Below are positions 42,075 through 53,003 of a stretch of DNA of 64,000 nt, one piece after another. Both the position numbers and the translations under genes were made by a program. The DNA is taken from the NCBI GenBank assembly GCA_041060555.1, contig JBEUDS010000001.1; one strand, 5' to 3'. The notes beneath the pieces were generated by a model, which saw only the letters and a list, made by a program, of their open reading frames with translations, did not search any database and had not been told where the DNA came from. The number at the start of each line of letters is the position of its first letter. Position 1 is the stretch's first letter. This DNA is from CAUJIW01 sp963205175 (lineage in GTDB: Bacteria > Pseudomonadota > Alphaproteobacteria > Sphingomonadales > Sphingomonadaceae).

Positions 42075-43370
42075 ATGGCACTGATCGGGCTGTTCTGTGC
42101 AAATCATCCCGACGTCGATGGCGAGGGCGAACCCCGGGGCCTGCTGACGGTCGGCGGCGTCAGCCTGCTCGCGCGCAATCTGCGCCTGGCCCAGGGCGCC
42201 GGCGTCGAACGGCTGATGGTGCTGGCCGAACGGCTGCCGCCACGTCTCGCCGCCGAGATCGACGCCTTGCGGGACGATCACCCCGAGCTGGAGGTAGTGC
42301 GTCAGGCGGAGGTGCTGGCCACCATGGTCGAGGGGCATGACCGGGTGCTGCTGATCGATGAGGGCGTGCTGGTGGACAGCCGTCTTGTCGAGGCGGTGGC
42401 CCAGGTTGCCGCCGACAGCGTGGTGGCGATCTGGCCTGCCGGTCCGGCCATTCCCGAACGGGCGGTCCGCCTTGATGCCCAGCATTTCTCGGCGGCGGTT
42501 GGCCTGTTTCCCGGCCATCTGGTGCGTCAGGTCGCCAAGGGGCTGGGTGACTGGGATTTCGAGCAGACACTGATCCGGGCAGCGGTGGCACGGTCGGAGA
42601 CGGGGTTTCTCGACGTCAATCGCATCGATACCTACGATCCGGCCCAGCGGGCGCACGTGCCGCTGCTGTGGCAGGTGGTGGACGGACGGCAGGCGGCGGA
42701 ACGCGCCGGTCTGGCCCTTTCCGCCTCGGTCGAGACCCGTGCCGGCGACGCGCCGACCCGTTTCATCTACGCACCGCTGGCCGGCCTGGTCATGGGCTGG
42801 GTCGAGGGCTGGCCGGTTCGGGTCGTCCACATGGCCATCGGCGGACTGCTGCTGTTCGTGTCGGCGGTCACGAGCGCGGTTTTCGGCTGGCCGCTGATGG
42901 GGCTGCTGCTGGCGGTCTGCGGCGGCTTCACGTTCGAGCTGACCGACCGGTTGGCGCGCATCCGCTTGGAGCCCGACCGGACGCGGGCGCTGCGCCGCCA
43001 TGCCGAACCGGTGCTGGAGGCCGCCTGGTATGGCGCGCTGGCGGCTTTCCTGCATGAGACTCATGGACTGGCGCCGGTCGTGCTCGCCCTGTTGCTGATC
43101 GTCGTGCGGGGGTCGGCCGACGCGCACCGGCTCTACCATGAGCGACTGTTCAGGATGGCGCTGGACGAGGGCGGACGCTGGCCGGCGCTGCTGCGCCTGC
43201 TGGCCAGCGGCGCCCGGCTGAACCTGTGGATGCTGCTGCCGTTCGCGGTTGCCCAGAGCTGGTATGCCGGCCTGTGGTGCCTTGCCGGGTATGCGCTGCT
43301 CACCTATGCGGCGGTGATGGCCGTGTTCTGGCGGCGATTGGCCGGTGGCCGGGATGCCGCCGTCTCCTGA
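42075..43370 (+). CDS. Degenerate nucleotidyltransferase/CDP-alcohol phosphotransferase-like membrane protein
   Basis: A 431-aa protein. The N-terminal ~220 residues look like a sugar-nucleotidyltransferase fold (VGGVSLLARNLRLAQGAGVE, VLLIDEGVLVD), and the C-terminal ~190 have five or six transmembrane helices like CDP-alcohol phosphotransferases. The order recalls the bifunctional inositol-phosphate cytidylyltransferase/DIPP synthase. Both active sites are eroded: the first lacks the Gly-rich GxGxR, and the DGxxAR...GxxxDxxxD motif is reduced to TDRLARIRLEPDRTR (about residues 290-305), with most Asp missing. I infer a non-canonical or inactive relative, perhaps in surface polymer assembly with the Wzi-like gene that begins just after. 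Moderately sure of the family. Confidence 0.6.
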   Translation: MALIGLFCANHPDVDGEGEPRGLLTVGGVSLLARNLRLAQGAGVERLMVLAERLPPRLAAEIDALRDDHPELEVVRQAEVLATMVEGHDRVLLIDEGVLVDSRLVEAVAQVAADSVVAIWPAGPAIPERAVRLDAQHFSAAVGLFPGHLVRQVAKGLGDWDFEQTLIRAAVARSETGFLDVNRIDTYDPAQRAHVPLLWQVVDGRQAAERAGLALSASVETRAGDAPTRFIYAPLAGLVMGWVEGWPVRVVHMAIGGLLLFVSAVTSAVFGWPLMGLLLAVCGGFTFELTDRLARIRLEPDRTRALRRHAEPVLEAAWYGALAAFLHETHGLAPVVLALLLIVVRGSADAHRLYHERLFRMALDEGGRWPALLRLLASGARLNLWMLLPFAVAQSWYAGLWCLAGYALLTYAAVMAVFWRRLAGGRDAAVS

Positions 43371-43410
43371 CCATGGCGGCGGCAATGACTTCGACACAGG
43401 GGAAATCAGC

Positions 43411-44913
43411 TTGAAACAGTCACCCTTTCATTACGGCTGCCGCGTCGCGCTCGCCGCCGCGATGCTGCTGGCCACCGTGGTGCCCGCGGCCAATGCCGCC
43501 CCCTGGGCCACGGCGGGGGATCGCCAGCTGCGCGATGACATCGAACTGTTGCAGGCTTACGGGGTCATCAGCGGGCCAGTGTCGAGCTGGCCGCTGCCCT
43601 GGGCGCAGATTGCCGCCGGTCTTGATGGTGTCGACCCGGGGGCGGTGCCGCCCCATGCGCGCGCGGCCCTGGAACGCATCCGCATCCACCTCGGGCTGGC
43701 GGAGGCCCGCACCCGCTATGTCATCGAGGCGTCGGCCACCAATGGTGCGGCGCTGGTGCGTGATTTCGCCGACACGGCGCGCGAGGATGGCGACGTGGCG
43801 GCCCATGTCGAGCATGAGTTCGGTGGCACCACCATCGGCTACGGCGTCGGCTGGCGCTCCGGGCAGCGGGGCGATGATGTGCATTTCGAGGATGCCTATC
43901 TTGCGCACGCACTGGGCAACTGGGCGCTTTACGCCGGCTTTGTCGAGACCTGGTGGGGGCCGGGTCAGGAGAGCGGCCTGCTGTTCTCCAACAGCAGCCG
44001 GCCGTTTCCCAAGATCGGGTTCAAGCGGCTGTCGCCGGACGCCTTCACCTGGCCGGTGCTCAACTGGCTGGGGCCGTGGCGGTTCGAGGCCTTCGTCGGC
44101 CAGTTGAACGAAAACCGCACCGATTACGACAATCCGCTGGTGGCGGCGATGCGGTTGTCGTTCCAGCCGGCGCGTCAGGTGGAGATTGGCTTCAGCCGGA
44201 TGATGCAGTTGTGTGGCGAGGGCCGTCCGTGCGGTCTCAAGATCTGGCGCGATGCCCTGCTGCCGGTGGGCACCCGCGACAATACCGGCACGCTTGACGA
44301 GCCGGGCAACCAGATTGCCGGCGTCGACCTGCGTATCGCCGGGCGACTGGGTCCGGTCGCGACATCGCTCTACGGCGAGGTGATCGGCGAGGACGGCGAC
44401 GGCATCGGCATCGAGCAGCTTTCCTACACCGTCGGCGGTACCGCCAGCGGCGGCTTGCGCGACGGTTCGACCTGGAAGGCGGGTGTGGAATACACCGACA
44501 CCTATGCCTTCTACCTGGTGGAAAAGCCGGCCACCGACAACAACAACCGCGCCGAAGGCTCGACCTACAACAACTTCATCTACTCGGCTGGTTATACCTA
44601 CCGAGGTCGGCCCATCGGCTTTAGCCTTGATGGCGACAGCCGGCTGTTCTCGCTGACCGGATCGTGGACCGATCCGGGCAACCGCCGCTTCTACAGCGCC
44701 GTGCGCCGGGCGAGCATCAACGTGACCAACACCGCGCGCTACCGGATCAGCCGCAACGCCGAACGCCTGTGGATCGGCGAGGCGGGCGTGCAGTGGCCGA
44801 CCGAATGGGGCGATGTGCGGGTGGAGGCGCGCTGGCAGACCGATGCCCCTGATACGCCGGGCCGCTCGCCGGCCAAGGCGCAGCTTGAGATCGGCTGGCG
44901 CACCCAGTTCTGA
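43411..44913 (+). CDS. Wzi-like outer-membrane capsule assembly protein
   Basis: A 500-aa exported beta-barrel protein. A signal peptide (GCRVALAAAMLLATVVPAANA) is followed by a helical region with LRDDIELLQAYGVISGPVSSWPLPWAQI and then alternating beta strands with FVETWWGPGQESGLLFSNSSRPF, a pattern I associate with the Wzi/capsule-assembly family, ending in aromatic EIGWRTQF, a typical barrel C-terminus. Wzi anchors or binds capsular polysaccharide at the surface. TTG 43411 after AGGGGAAATCAGC is chosen because it begins at the signal peptide; an upstream in-frame ATG at 43345 would put a non-hydrophobic leader in front. It starts 40 nt after the preceding gene's stop. Confidence 0.75.
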   Translation: MKQSPFHYGCRVALAAAMLLATVVPAANAAPWATAGDRQLRDDIELLQAYGVISGPVSSWPLPWAQIAAGLDGVDPGAVPPHARAALERIRIHLGLAEARTRYVIEASATNGAALVRDFADTAREDGDVAAHVEHEFGGTTIGYGVGWRSGQRGDDVHFEDAYLAHALGNWALYAGFVETWWGPGQESGLLFSNSSRPFPKIGFKRLSPDAFTWPVLNWLGPWRFEAFVGQLNENRTDYDNPLVAAMRLSFQPARQVEIGFSRMMQLCGEGRPCGLKIWRDALLPVGTRDNTGTLDEPGNQIAGVDLRIAGRLGPVATSLYGEVIGEDGDGIGIEQLSYTVGGTASGGLRDGSTWKAGVEYTDTYAFYLVEKPATDNNNRAEGSTYNNFIYSAGYTYRGRPIGFSLDGDSRLFSLTGSWTDPGNRRFYSAVRRASINVTNTARYRISRNAERLWIGEAGVQWPTEWGDVRVEARWQTDAPDTPGRSPAKAQLEIGWRTQF

Positions 44914-44970
44914 AGATCAGGGCTCGCGGCGAGCCCGGTCGCCGGCAGCGAGCGGCCTGCGTTGGCGCAG

Positions 44971-44987
44971 TTGGCATCAGACTTGCT
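44971..44987 (+). promoter_or_regulatory. Candidate sigma-54 promoter upstream of flgK
   Basis: TTGGCATCAGACTTGCT matches the -24/-12 pattern TTGGCAC-N5-TTGCW with the diagnostic GG and GC separated by 10 bp. It is 158 nt upstream of flgK, and sigma-54 drives late-hook genes in several alphaproteobacteria. No binding data. Confidence 0.5.
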
Positions 44988-45144
44988 CATGTTTTCCCGA
45001 ACCTCAGGGGAAAACCTGGTGCCGACATGTTGAAACTGAACCAAATCAAAGCATTGACCGCCCCGCCCGTGGTTTCGAGGTCCGCTATCGCTGACGCGAT
45101 CGGCCCGGCAATTCCTGCCGGCCGGCAGGACTGAGGGGGCGCGC

Positions 45145-47265
45145 ATGTCGATCAGCAATATCCTGCACATGGCCTACACCGGACTGTCCGCCTCGCAGAC
45201 GGTGATGCGGTCGATTTCCAACAACGTCGCCAATGTGAACACGGAAGGGTATGGCCGCGAGACCGTCAGTCTCCAGGCACTCGCCTACGGCGCCAACAAT
45301 GGCGGCGTGCAGGTGGCGGCGATCCGCCGGGTCACCGACAAGTTCCTGGAGAGCGCGGTCTACGCCGCCAACGGCGACGCCGGCCAGTACGACAAGATGG
45401 CCGAGTTCCACTCGCGTCTGCAGGGCCTGATCGGCAGTCCTGACTCCAACAGCGGGCTGGCGGCGCGGCTGAACGACATCACCTCCGCGATCGCCGACGT
45501 GACGGCCGACCCGGCCGACGCCGTGCGCCGGCGGGCAGTGATCGACAGCGTCCAGAGCATGACCGACGAGATCAGCCGCATCTCCTCGGATATCCAGCAG
45601 TTGCGTGCCGACGCCAGCAACCAGATCGTCGAGACCGTCACCACCATCAATTCCCTGCTGGAGCGTATCCACAGCCTCAACCCGTTGATCGTGCGTGAGA
45701 ACATGATCAGCGGCAACAGCGGCGGCTTGCAGGAGCAGCGGGCCCAGGCGTTGCAGCAGCTGTCCCAGCTGATCGATATTCGCACCGAGGAGGCCGATGA
45801 CGGCTCGGTGCAGGTGGCCACGACCACGGGTGTCGTGCTCGTCGACCAGACCTTGCGCCAGCTGGAATATCTGTCTCCCGGCTCGGCGGCGCCGGAAACC
45901 AACTTCTCGCAGATCAAGATCTACAACCTTGATCCCCGGACCAATCAGAAGGTCGACACCGGCACGGTGCTGGATGGCGATATTCGCTCCGGTCGCCTGA
46001 AGGGTCTGCTGACGCTGCGTGACCAGCAGTTGCCGGCGCTGGCGGAAGAGCTGGGCGAGCTTGCCCGGCAATTCACCGAACAGATCAACGCCATTCACAA
46101 TGCCAGCACGGCAGTGCCGCCGGCCAATGCACTGACCGGGCGACAGACGTCGCTGGCGACAAGCGATCCGCTGCATTTCACCGGTGTTTCCACCTTCGCG
46201 GTGGTGGACGCCAACGGCGTCATCGTGGCCAAGAGCACCGTGGATTTTGATGCCCTGGGCAGCGGTACGCCGATCTCGGCGCTGCTGGCCCAGGTGAACG
46301 CCGACCTTGGCGGTGCCGGCACGCTCAGCCTGACCAATGGCCAGCTGTCCTTCAGCGCGACCAATAGCGGCAATGGCGTGGTGATCGCGGACGACGAGAC
46401 CAATCCGAGCGATCGCGGCGGGCGCGGCTTCTCGCACTTCTTCGGCATGAACGACCTGATCGTCGCCGACCAGACCAGCAACTACAATACCGGGGTGCAG
46501 GGCAGCGACGCGCACGGCTTCACCTTGGGCGGCACCACCTACATGCAGGTGCGCGACGCCAGCAACCGCCTCGTCGGCGACTATACCCTTACCGTTGCTG
46601 GCGCCACCTTCGATGACCTGCTGACACAGCTCAACGATCCGGCCGGCATGGGCCGGTTCATGACCTTTTCGCTCGATGCCGAGGGGCAGCTGATCTCGAC
46701 GCCAAAGCCGGGATATGAGAACGCGGATATCCGGGTGGTGTCTGACACCACCAACCGGGCGGGCACCGGCACCACCATCAGCAGTTTCTTCGGCGTCGGT
46801 CACAGCGTGAAGGCCTCGGCGGTCACCGGGCTGGGCGTGCGCGACGACATCATTTCCGACCCCTACAAACTGTCCCTGGCCAAGCTCGACACCGGCGCCG
46901 CCATCGGCGAGACGGCGCTGGGCACCGGCGACCAGCGCGGCGCTGCCGCATTGCGTGACTTCGCCAACGCCGCCTTCACCTTCGAGGCAGCGGGCAATAT
47001 CGCCAGCCTGTCGGGCACGTTGTCGCAGTATCTCGGCTTCGTGCTCGGCGACTCCGCCATCATGGCGTCGCAGGCTTCCGCCTCGTCCGACGATGCCAAG
47101 GCGCTGCTGTCCAACGTCACCAAGCGCCGCGACGACTATTCGGGGGTCAACCTCGATGAGGAACTGAGCAACATGCTGATCTATCAAAACAGTTACAGTG
47201 CGGCCGCACGGCTGATGACCACCGCGCGTGACATGTACGACACGCTGCTTACCGTCATCCAGTAA
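45145..47265 (+). CDS. flgK: Flagellar hook-associated protein 1 FlgK
   Basis: A 706-aa protein that forms the first hook-filament junction ring. Seen: N-terminal SISNILHMAYTGLSASQTVM and SNNVANVNTEGYGRE, the flagellar rod/hook-family signature, and a C-terminal helix YSGVNLDEELSNMLIYQNS with ARLMTTARDMYDTLLTVIQ. The middle (about 350-560) is variable and beta-rich, as usual for the exposed part. 24 nt separate it from flgL, so the pair is one transcription unit, with the predicted sigma-54 promoter upstream. Confidence 0.97.
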   Translation: MSISNILHMAYTGLSASQTVMRSISNNVANVNTEGYGRETVSLQALAYGANNGGVQVAAIRRVTDKFLESAVYAANGDAGQYDKMAEFHSRLQGLIGSPDSNSGLAARLNDITSAIADVTADPADAVRRRAVIDSVQSMTDEISRISSDIQQLRADASNQIVETVTTINSLLERIHSLNPLIVRENMISGNSGGLQEQRAQALQQLSQLIDIRTEEADDGSVQVATTTGVVLVDQTLRQLEYLSPGSAAPETNFSQIKIYNLDPRTNQKVDTGTVLDGDIRSGRLKGLLTLRDQQLPALAEELGELARQFTEQINAIHNASTAVPPANALTGRQTSLATSDPLHFTGVSTFAVVDANGVIVAKSTVDFDALGSGTPISALLAQVNADLGGAGTLSLTNGQLSFSATNSGNGVVIADDETNPSDRGGRGFSHFFGMNDLIVADQTSNYNTGVQGSDAHGFTLGGTTYMQVRDASNRLVGDYTLTVAGATFDDLLTQLNDPAGMGRFMTFSLDAEGQLISTPKPGYENADIRVVSDTTNRAGTGTTISSFFGVGHSVKASAVTGLGVRDDIISDPYKLSLAKLDTGAAIGETALGTGDQRGAAALRDFANAAFTFEAAGNIASLSGTLSQYLGFVLGDSAIMASQASASSDDAKALLSNVTKRRDDYSGVNLDEELSNMLIYQNSYSAAARLMTTARDMYDTLLTVIQ

Positions 47266-47289
47266 CTGCTGGCATCAGGAGACCGAGCC

Positions 47290-48213
47290 ATGACCCGCGT
47301 CGCGAGTTTTTCCCAGAACCAGGCCCTGCTGTCGTCGGTGCTGAAGAGCCAGACCGATCTGTTCAAGGCGCAACAGCAGGTGAACACCGGCAAGAAGTCG
47401 CAGGACTATGCCGGCATTGCCTCCGATACCTCCACGCTGGTTTCAGCCAAGGCGTTGAAGGCGCAGACGGATTCGTTCATCAAGACCGGCACCTATCTCA
47501 ACCAGACACTGTCGACCCTGGATCTTCAGATTGGAGCGTTCATCGATTCCTCGCGGTCCCTGCGCCAGTCGGTGCTGGAGGTGGTTGCCACCGGTGATGC
47601 CCAGGGGTTTCAGCAGACGCTGGAGACGAGCTTCGAAATGCTGAAATCGACGCTCAACACCATGGTGGGCGGCAGTTACCTGTTCTCGGGGTCGCGCACC
47701 ACGACCAAGCCGTTTTCCGCCGAAACCCTGGACGACCTGGCCGCGCTCGGCAACGTCGCGGATGCGTTCAACAACGACCAGATCAAGGCCACCGTCCGCA
47801 TCGCCGATACCTACGAGATGCAGTATGGCGTCCTTGCCGACGAGGTGGCCCAGCCGCTGATGGAGGTCATCCAGCGTATCAAGCAGTTTCACGACACCAC
47901 GCCGGGCGGCCTGAACGGGCAGCTTGACGACACCGAGAAGGCTTATCTGGAAAGCGAACTCGCGGCACTGGACAGCGCCATTCAGGGCATCCAGCAGTAT
48001 CAGGTGGCCAACGGCCTGCGCCAGAAGCGGGTCGAGGAAATTGGCGACCTGATGAGCAACCGGAGCGCTTATCTGGAGGATTTCGTCTCCAATATCGAGG
48101 ACGTCAACATGGCCGAGGCGATCACCAGGCTGCAGAACGACCAGTCGGCGCTCGAGGTGTCGTATCGGGTGATTGGCTCCCTGAGCGAACTCAACCTGTC
48201 GAAGTATATCTGA
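47290..48213 (+). CDS. flgL: Flagellar hook-associated protein 3 FlgL
   Basis: A 307-aa junction protein between FlgK and filament. Seen: N-terminal coiled region RVASFSQNQALLSSVLKSQ with NTGKKSQDYAGIASDTSTL (flagellin-like family pattern) and the C-terminal helix YLEDFVSNIEDVNMAEAIT with LQNDQSALEVSYRVIGSL. FlgL and flagellin share this end structure, but size and the flgK neighbour identify it as FlgL. No filament gene (flaA/fliC) is in the window. Confidence 0.95.
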   Translation: MTRVASFSQNQALLSSVLKSQTDLFKAQQQVNTGKKSQDYAGIASDTSTLVSAKALKAQTDSFIKTGTYLNQTLSTLDLQIGAFIDSSRSLRQSVLEVVATGDAQGFQQTLETSFEMLKSTLNTMVGGSYLFSGSRTTTKPFSAETLDDLAALGNVADAFNNDQIKATVRIADTYEMQYGVLADEVAQPLMEVIQRIKQFHDTTPGGLNGQLDDTEKAYLESELAALDSAIQGIQQYQVANGLRQKRVEEIGDLMSNRSAYLEDFVSNIEDVNMAEAITRLQNDQSALEVSYRVIGSLSELNLSKYI

Positions 48214-48305
48214 GGTCGCGCCGCCCGTGACGGCCAACCTACAGTTTAGAGCTTGTTAAGGTCGCTGCGTTAACTCTTCCGGTATCGGGAGAGGGGATCT
48301 GACCG

Positions 48306-49422
48306 GTGGCTGCGATGAGTAACGAGGATGTGACAAGACTGCTGGTGCTGGCCGCGGATCGCTCCCGCGAGGCCAGGATGCAGCTCGTCAATACCATCGT
48401 TGACTTCTTCCTGCCCGACAATGACCGTCTGACCGAACAGCAGCGGGCGCTGATGACCGATGTGCTGTGCAAGCTCATCGGCTCCATCGAGATGGACGTG
48501 CGGCGCAACCTGGTGGCGGCGCTGCAGCGCTCGGGCGTGGAATTGCCGGAGCTGGAACGCCTTCTGGCCAGTGACGAGATCGAGGTCGCCCGTCCCGTTC
48601 TGGAAAAGAGCAAGGCATTACGCGATCCGGAACTCATCGAGATCATCCGGACCCGCAGCGACGAGCATCGGCTCGCTATTGCCGTGCGCGACCACGTCAG
48701 CGCCGAGGTTTCCGATGCGTTGATCGAGCACGGGTCCAATGACGTGATCGAACGGCTCATCCGCAACGAGGACGCCGTGCTGTCGCGCCGGGCGATGGAG
48801 TATCTGGTGGCGGAAAGCCGCCGGGTGGACCGCTTCCAGGAGCCGCTGCTGGGTCGCAACGACCTTCCGGGCGACCTTGCCCACCGGATGTACTGGTGGG
48901 TTTCGGCGGCCTTGCGCCGGCATATCCTGCGCCACTTCACCATTCCGGCCGATGTGCTCGACCGGGCGCTGGAAGATTCGACCCGCCGTGCGGTCGCCGA
49001 GCATGATCATGGCCAGGGTGCGCAGGCCCGCGCGCTGCGGCTGGCCCGCCGGCTGATGGACCTTGGTGAACTGACCGACCCGTTCCTGCTCAGCGCGCTG
49101 CGACAGCAGCGGGTCACGGTGTTCGCCGCCGGGCTGGCCGAGCGGGCGGGAATCACCTTCCAGATGGCCTGGCGTCTCATCAGCGATCGTGGCGCCGAGA
49201 GCTTCATCGTGCTGGCCAAGGCGATCGACATGGATCGCCAGACCATGACCTCGCTGGTGCTGCTGCTGGCGGAATTCAATAATCCGGAGTCGGCCCGACG
49301 GCCGGATGTCATCACGACCATCCTGAAACTGTTCGATGATCTGTCGACCGCCCAGGCCCGCGACGTGCTGCGGGTGTGGCAGCGCGATACCGCCCTGGTG
49401 CGCGCACTCGATGACGTGACCG

Positions 49423-49436
<14 letters not shown>
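48306..49436 (+). CDS. DUF2336-domain protein
   Basis: A 376-aa soluble helical protein of DUF2336 type, an alphaproteobacterial family without an assigned biochemical function. Seen: early LLVLAADRSREARMQLVNTI and HEAT-like helix pairs (VLSRRAMEYLVAESRRVD, NDLPGDLAHRMYWWVSAALR), then helices with DLSTAQARDVLRVWQRDTA at the end. GAGAGGGGA at 48289-48297 is well placed for GTG 48306; ATG 48315 is the alternative. The 3' end overlaps the histidine kinase by 14 nt, which suggests a paired role with it. Flagellar genes lie directly upstream. Confidence 0.82.
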
Positions 49437-51042
<1,606 letters not shown>

Positions 51043-51081
51043 CAGGCCGGGAGAACCGTTCGCCGACAGGCCGGCGGCGCG

Positions 51082-51113
51082 TTGACAAGACATAAAGACA
51101 TCTTTATGTCTTG
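51082..51113 (+). promoter_or_regulatory. Promoter with 28-bp perfect palindromic operator before the ArsR-methyltransferase gene
   Basis: CAAGACATAAAGA (51086-51098) and TCTTTATGTCTTG (51101-51113) form a perfect dyad with a 2-bp centre. TTGACA (51082-51087) overlaps the left edge as a -35 box, and TATGTC (51105-51110) could be a weak -10 at 17-bp spacing. The start codon follows at 51118, so the mRNA may be leaderless. Autorepression by the ArsR protein is inferred. Confidence 0.75.
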
Positions 51114-51117
51114 ATGG

Positions 51118-52047
51118 ATGGAAACCGCTCTGACCGTTCTCAAGGCCTCCGCCGACCCGACCCGACTCAGGGTTCTGACGTTGCTGCGTCATGCCGAGCT
51201 GGCGGTGAGCGATCTGACACGCATCCTGCGCCAAAGCCAGCCCCGTGTTTCCCGTCACTTGAAGATTCTCGCCGAGGCCGGGCTGATCGAGCGGCACAAG
51301 GAGGGCGCCTGGGTGTTCTTCCGGCTGGCGGAAGGCGCTGTGGCAACGATGGTGGGGGGTCTGCTCGACTCGTTGCTGTCGCCCGATGAACCGCTGGTGG
51401 CGGGTGACCTTATCCGGTTGCGCGAAGTACAGGCGGAGCGTGTGCAGAAGGCGGATCGCTATTTCGCCGCCCATGCGCCGGAGTGGGACCGTGTGCGCTC
51501 GCTCTATGTGCCCGAGCAGCAGGTCGAGGAGGCGGTTGTCCGCCATCTGCTCGATCGGCCGATCGACAATCTGCTCGACGTCGGCACCGGTACCGGCCGA
51601 ATGCTGGAAATACTGGGGCCCAAGGTCGGTCGCGCCATCGGCATCGACGCCAGCCAGGAAATGCTTAAGGCGGCGCGGGCCCGGCTGGAAGCGGCGGGGC
51701 TCGCCAATGTCCAGGTGCGGCTGGGCGACATGTATGCCCTCAATGGCGCCGCTCATGTCGATGCGGTGGTGCTGCATCAGGTGCTGCATTATGCCGAGAT
51801 GCCGCAGGCGGCGATCGCCGAGGCGGCACGGGCCCTGCGGCCGGGTGGACGGCTGCTGGTGGTGGACTTCGCGCCGCACGACAAGGAATTCCTGCGCGAG
51901 ACCCACGCGCATCGCCGCCTGGGGTTTTCGGACCGCCAGGTCGTCGACTGGATGGAAGCGGCCGGCCTCAAGGCGGGCGTCGCCGATCATCTCAGTGGCG
52001 GCGAACTCACCGTCACCCTGTGGCTCGGCGAAAAGCCGGCCGCCTGA
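51118..52047 (+). CDS. ArsR-family regulator fused to SAM-dependent methyltransferase (SahR-like)
   Basis: A 309-aa fusion. Residues ~1-90 are an ArsR winged helix (LTVLKASADPTRLRVLTLLR, QSQPRVSRHLKILAEAGLIERHKEG), and ~130-305 a class I methyltransferase fold (LLDVGTGTGRMLEILG, AIGIDASQEMLKAARARL, HQVLHYAEMPQAAI). Such fusions head methionine operons; the fold probably senses SAM or SAH rather than acting as an enzyme (inference), as in SahR-type regulators. It is followed at 23 nt by metF and split metH, and preceded by a perfect palindrome, so it most likely represses its own operon according to the SAM/SAH state. No riboswitch is seen upstream. Confidence 0.88.
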   Translation: METALTVLKASADPTRLRVLTLLRHAELAVSDLTRILRQSQPRVSRHLKILAEAGLIERHKEGAWVFFRLAEGAVATMVGGLLDSLLSPDEPLVAGDLIRLREVQAERVQKADRYFAAHAPEWDRVRSLYVPEQQVEEAVVRHLLDRPIDNLLDVGTGTGRMLEILGPKVGRAIGIDASQEMLKAARARLEAAGLANVQVRLGDMYALNGAAHVDAVVLHQVLHYAEMPQAAIAEAARALRPGGRLLVVDFAPHDKEFLRETHAHRRLGFSDRQVVDWMEAAGLKAGVADHLSGGELTVTLWLGEKPAA

Positions 52048-52070
52048 TTGCTTGATCTGGAACCTTGCCG

Positions 52071-53003
52071 ATGAATGTCGTTACCCCCAGCTATCGCCCG
52101 TTGTTCGCCGATTTGCCCGGCGACATCGAGGTGTCGTTCGAATTTTTCCCGCCGCGCACCGAGGCGATGGAGCGCACTTTGTGGGAGTCTATCACCGCGC
52201 TGGCGCCGCTGGCGCCGAAGTTCGTCTCGGTGACCTATGGCGCCGGCGGCTCGACCCGCGAGCGCACCCACAACACGGTGACGCGCATTCTCTCGGAGAC
52301 CTCACTGGCGCCGGCGGCGCACCTGACCTGTGTCGCCGCCAGCCGTGACGAGGTGGACGCCGTGGCACGCGCCTACTGGGAGGCTGGTGTTCGACATATC
52401 GTCGCCCTGCGTGGCGATCCGCCGGAAGGCATCGACGCGCGCTTCCAGCCGCATCCGCAAGGTTACCGCAACGCCGCCGACCTGGTGGCCGGCCTGCGCC
52501 GTATCGCGCCATTCGAGATCAGCGTCGGGGCCTATCCCGAATGCCACCCCGACAGCCCGTCGCGCATCGCCGACATCGAGAACCTCAAGGCCAAGTTCGA
52601 TGCCGGGGCGACGCGGGCGATCACCCAGTTCTTCTTCGATCCCGACGTCTACCTGCGCTTTCTCGATCTGGCCGGTGCGGCCGGCCTCGATGTCGACATC
52701 GTGCCGGGCATTCTGCCGGTGAGCAATTTCGCCCAGCTGGAACGCATGGCCGGCATGTGCGGCGCCAGCGTACCGCACTGGATGGCCCGCCTGTTCGAGG
52801 GCCTCGACGGCCGGCCGGCGACCCGCCAGCTGGTGGCGGCGACCGTCGCCGCCGAGCAGTGCGCACGTCTGTATGAACGCGGCATCCGCCAGTTCCATTT
52901 CTACACCCTCAACCGGGCCGAACTGACCTCGGCGATCTGCCACCTGCTCGGTGTGCGGCCCGCTGCGGCCACGGCGGCGATCAAGGCGGAGACCAAGGCA
53001 TGA
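52071..53003 (+). CDS. metF: 5,10-methylenetetrahydrofolate reductase
   Basis: A 310-aa FAD enzyme that makes 5-methyltetrahydrofolate for methionine synthase. Seen: VSFEFFPPRTEAMERTLWES, VSVTYGAGGSTRERTHNT, VRHIVALRGDPPEG, YPECHPDSPS and AGATRAITQFFFDPDVYLRF, the consecutive motifs of MetF. Start at ATG 52071; an in-frame TTG lies six nt before it. Its end overlaps the following metH-N gene by ATGA. It channels methylene-folate from the glycine cleavage genes of this window into the methionine cycle. Confidence 0.96.
   Translation: MNVVTPSYRPLFADLPGDIEVSFEFFPPRTEAMERTLWESITALAPLAPKFVSVTYGAGGSTRERTHNTVTRILSETSLAPAAHLTCVAASRDEVDAVARAYWEAGVRHIVALRGDPPEGIDARFQPHPQGYRNAADLVAGLRRIAPFEISVGAYPECHPDSPSRIADIENLKAKFDAGATRAITQFFFDPDVYLRFLDLAGAAGLDVDIVPGILPVSNFAQLERMAGMCGASVPHWMARLFEGLDGRPATRQLVAATVAAEQCARLYERGIRQFHFYTLNRAELTSAICHLLGVRPAAATAAIKAETKA

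Noticed and set aside
48256..48273. TTAA...TTAA pair upstream of the DUF2336 gene as a CtrA box
   Set aside because: Spacer is 10 bp; the CtrA consensus requires 7.
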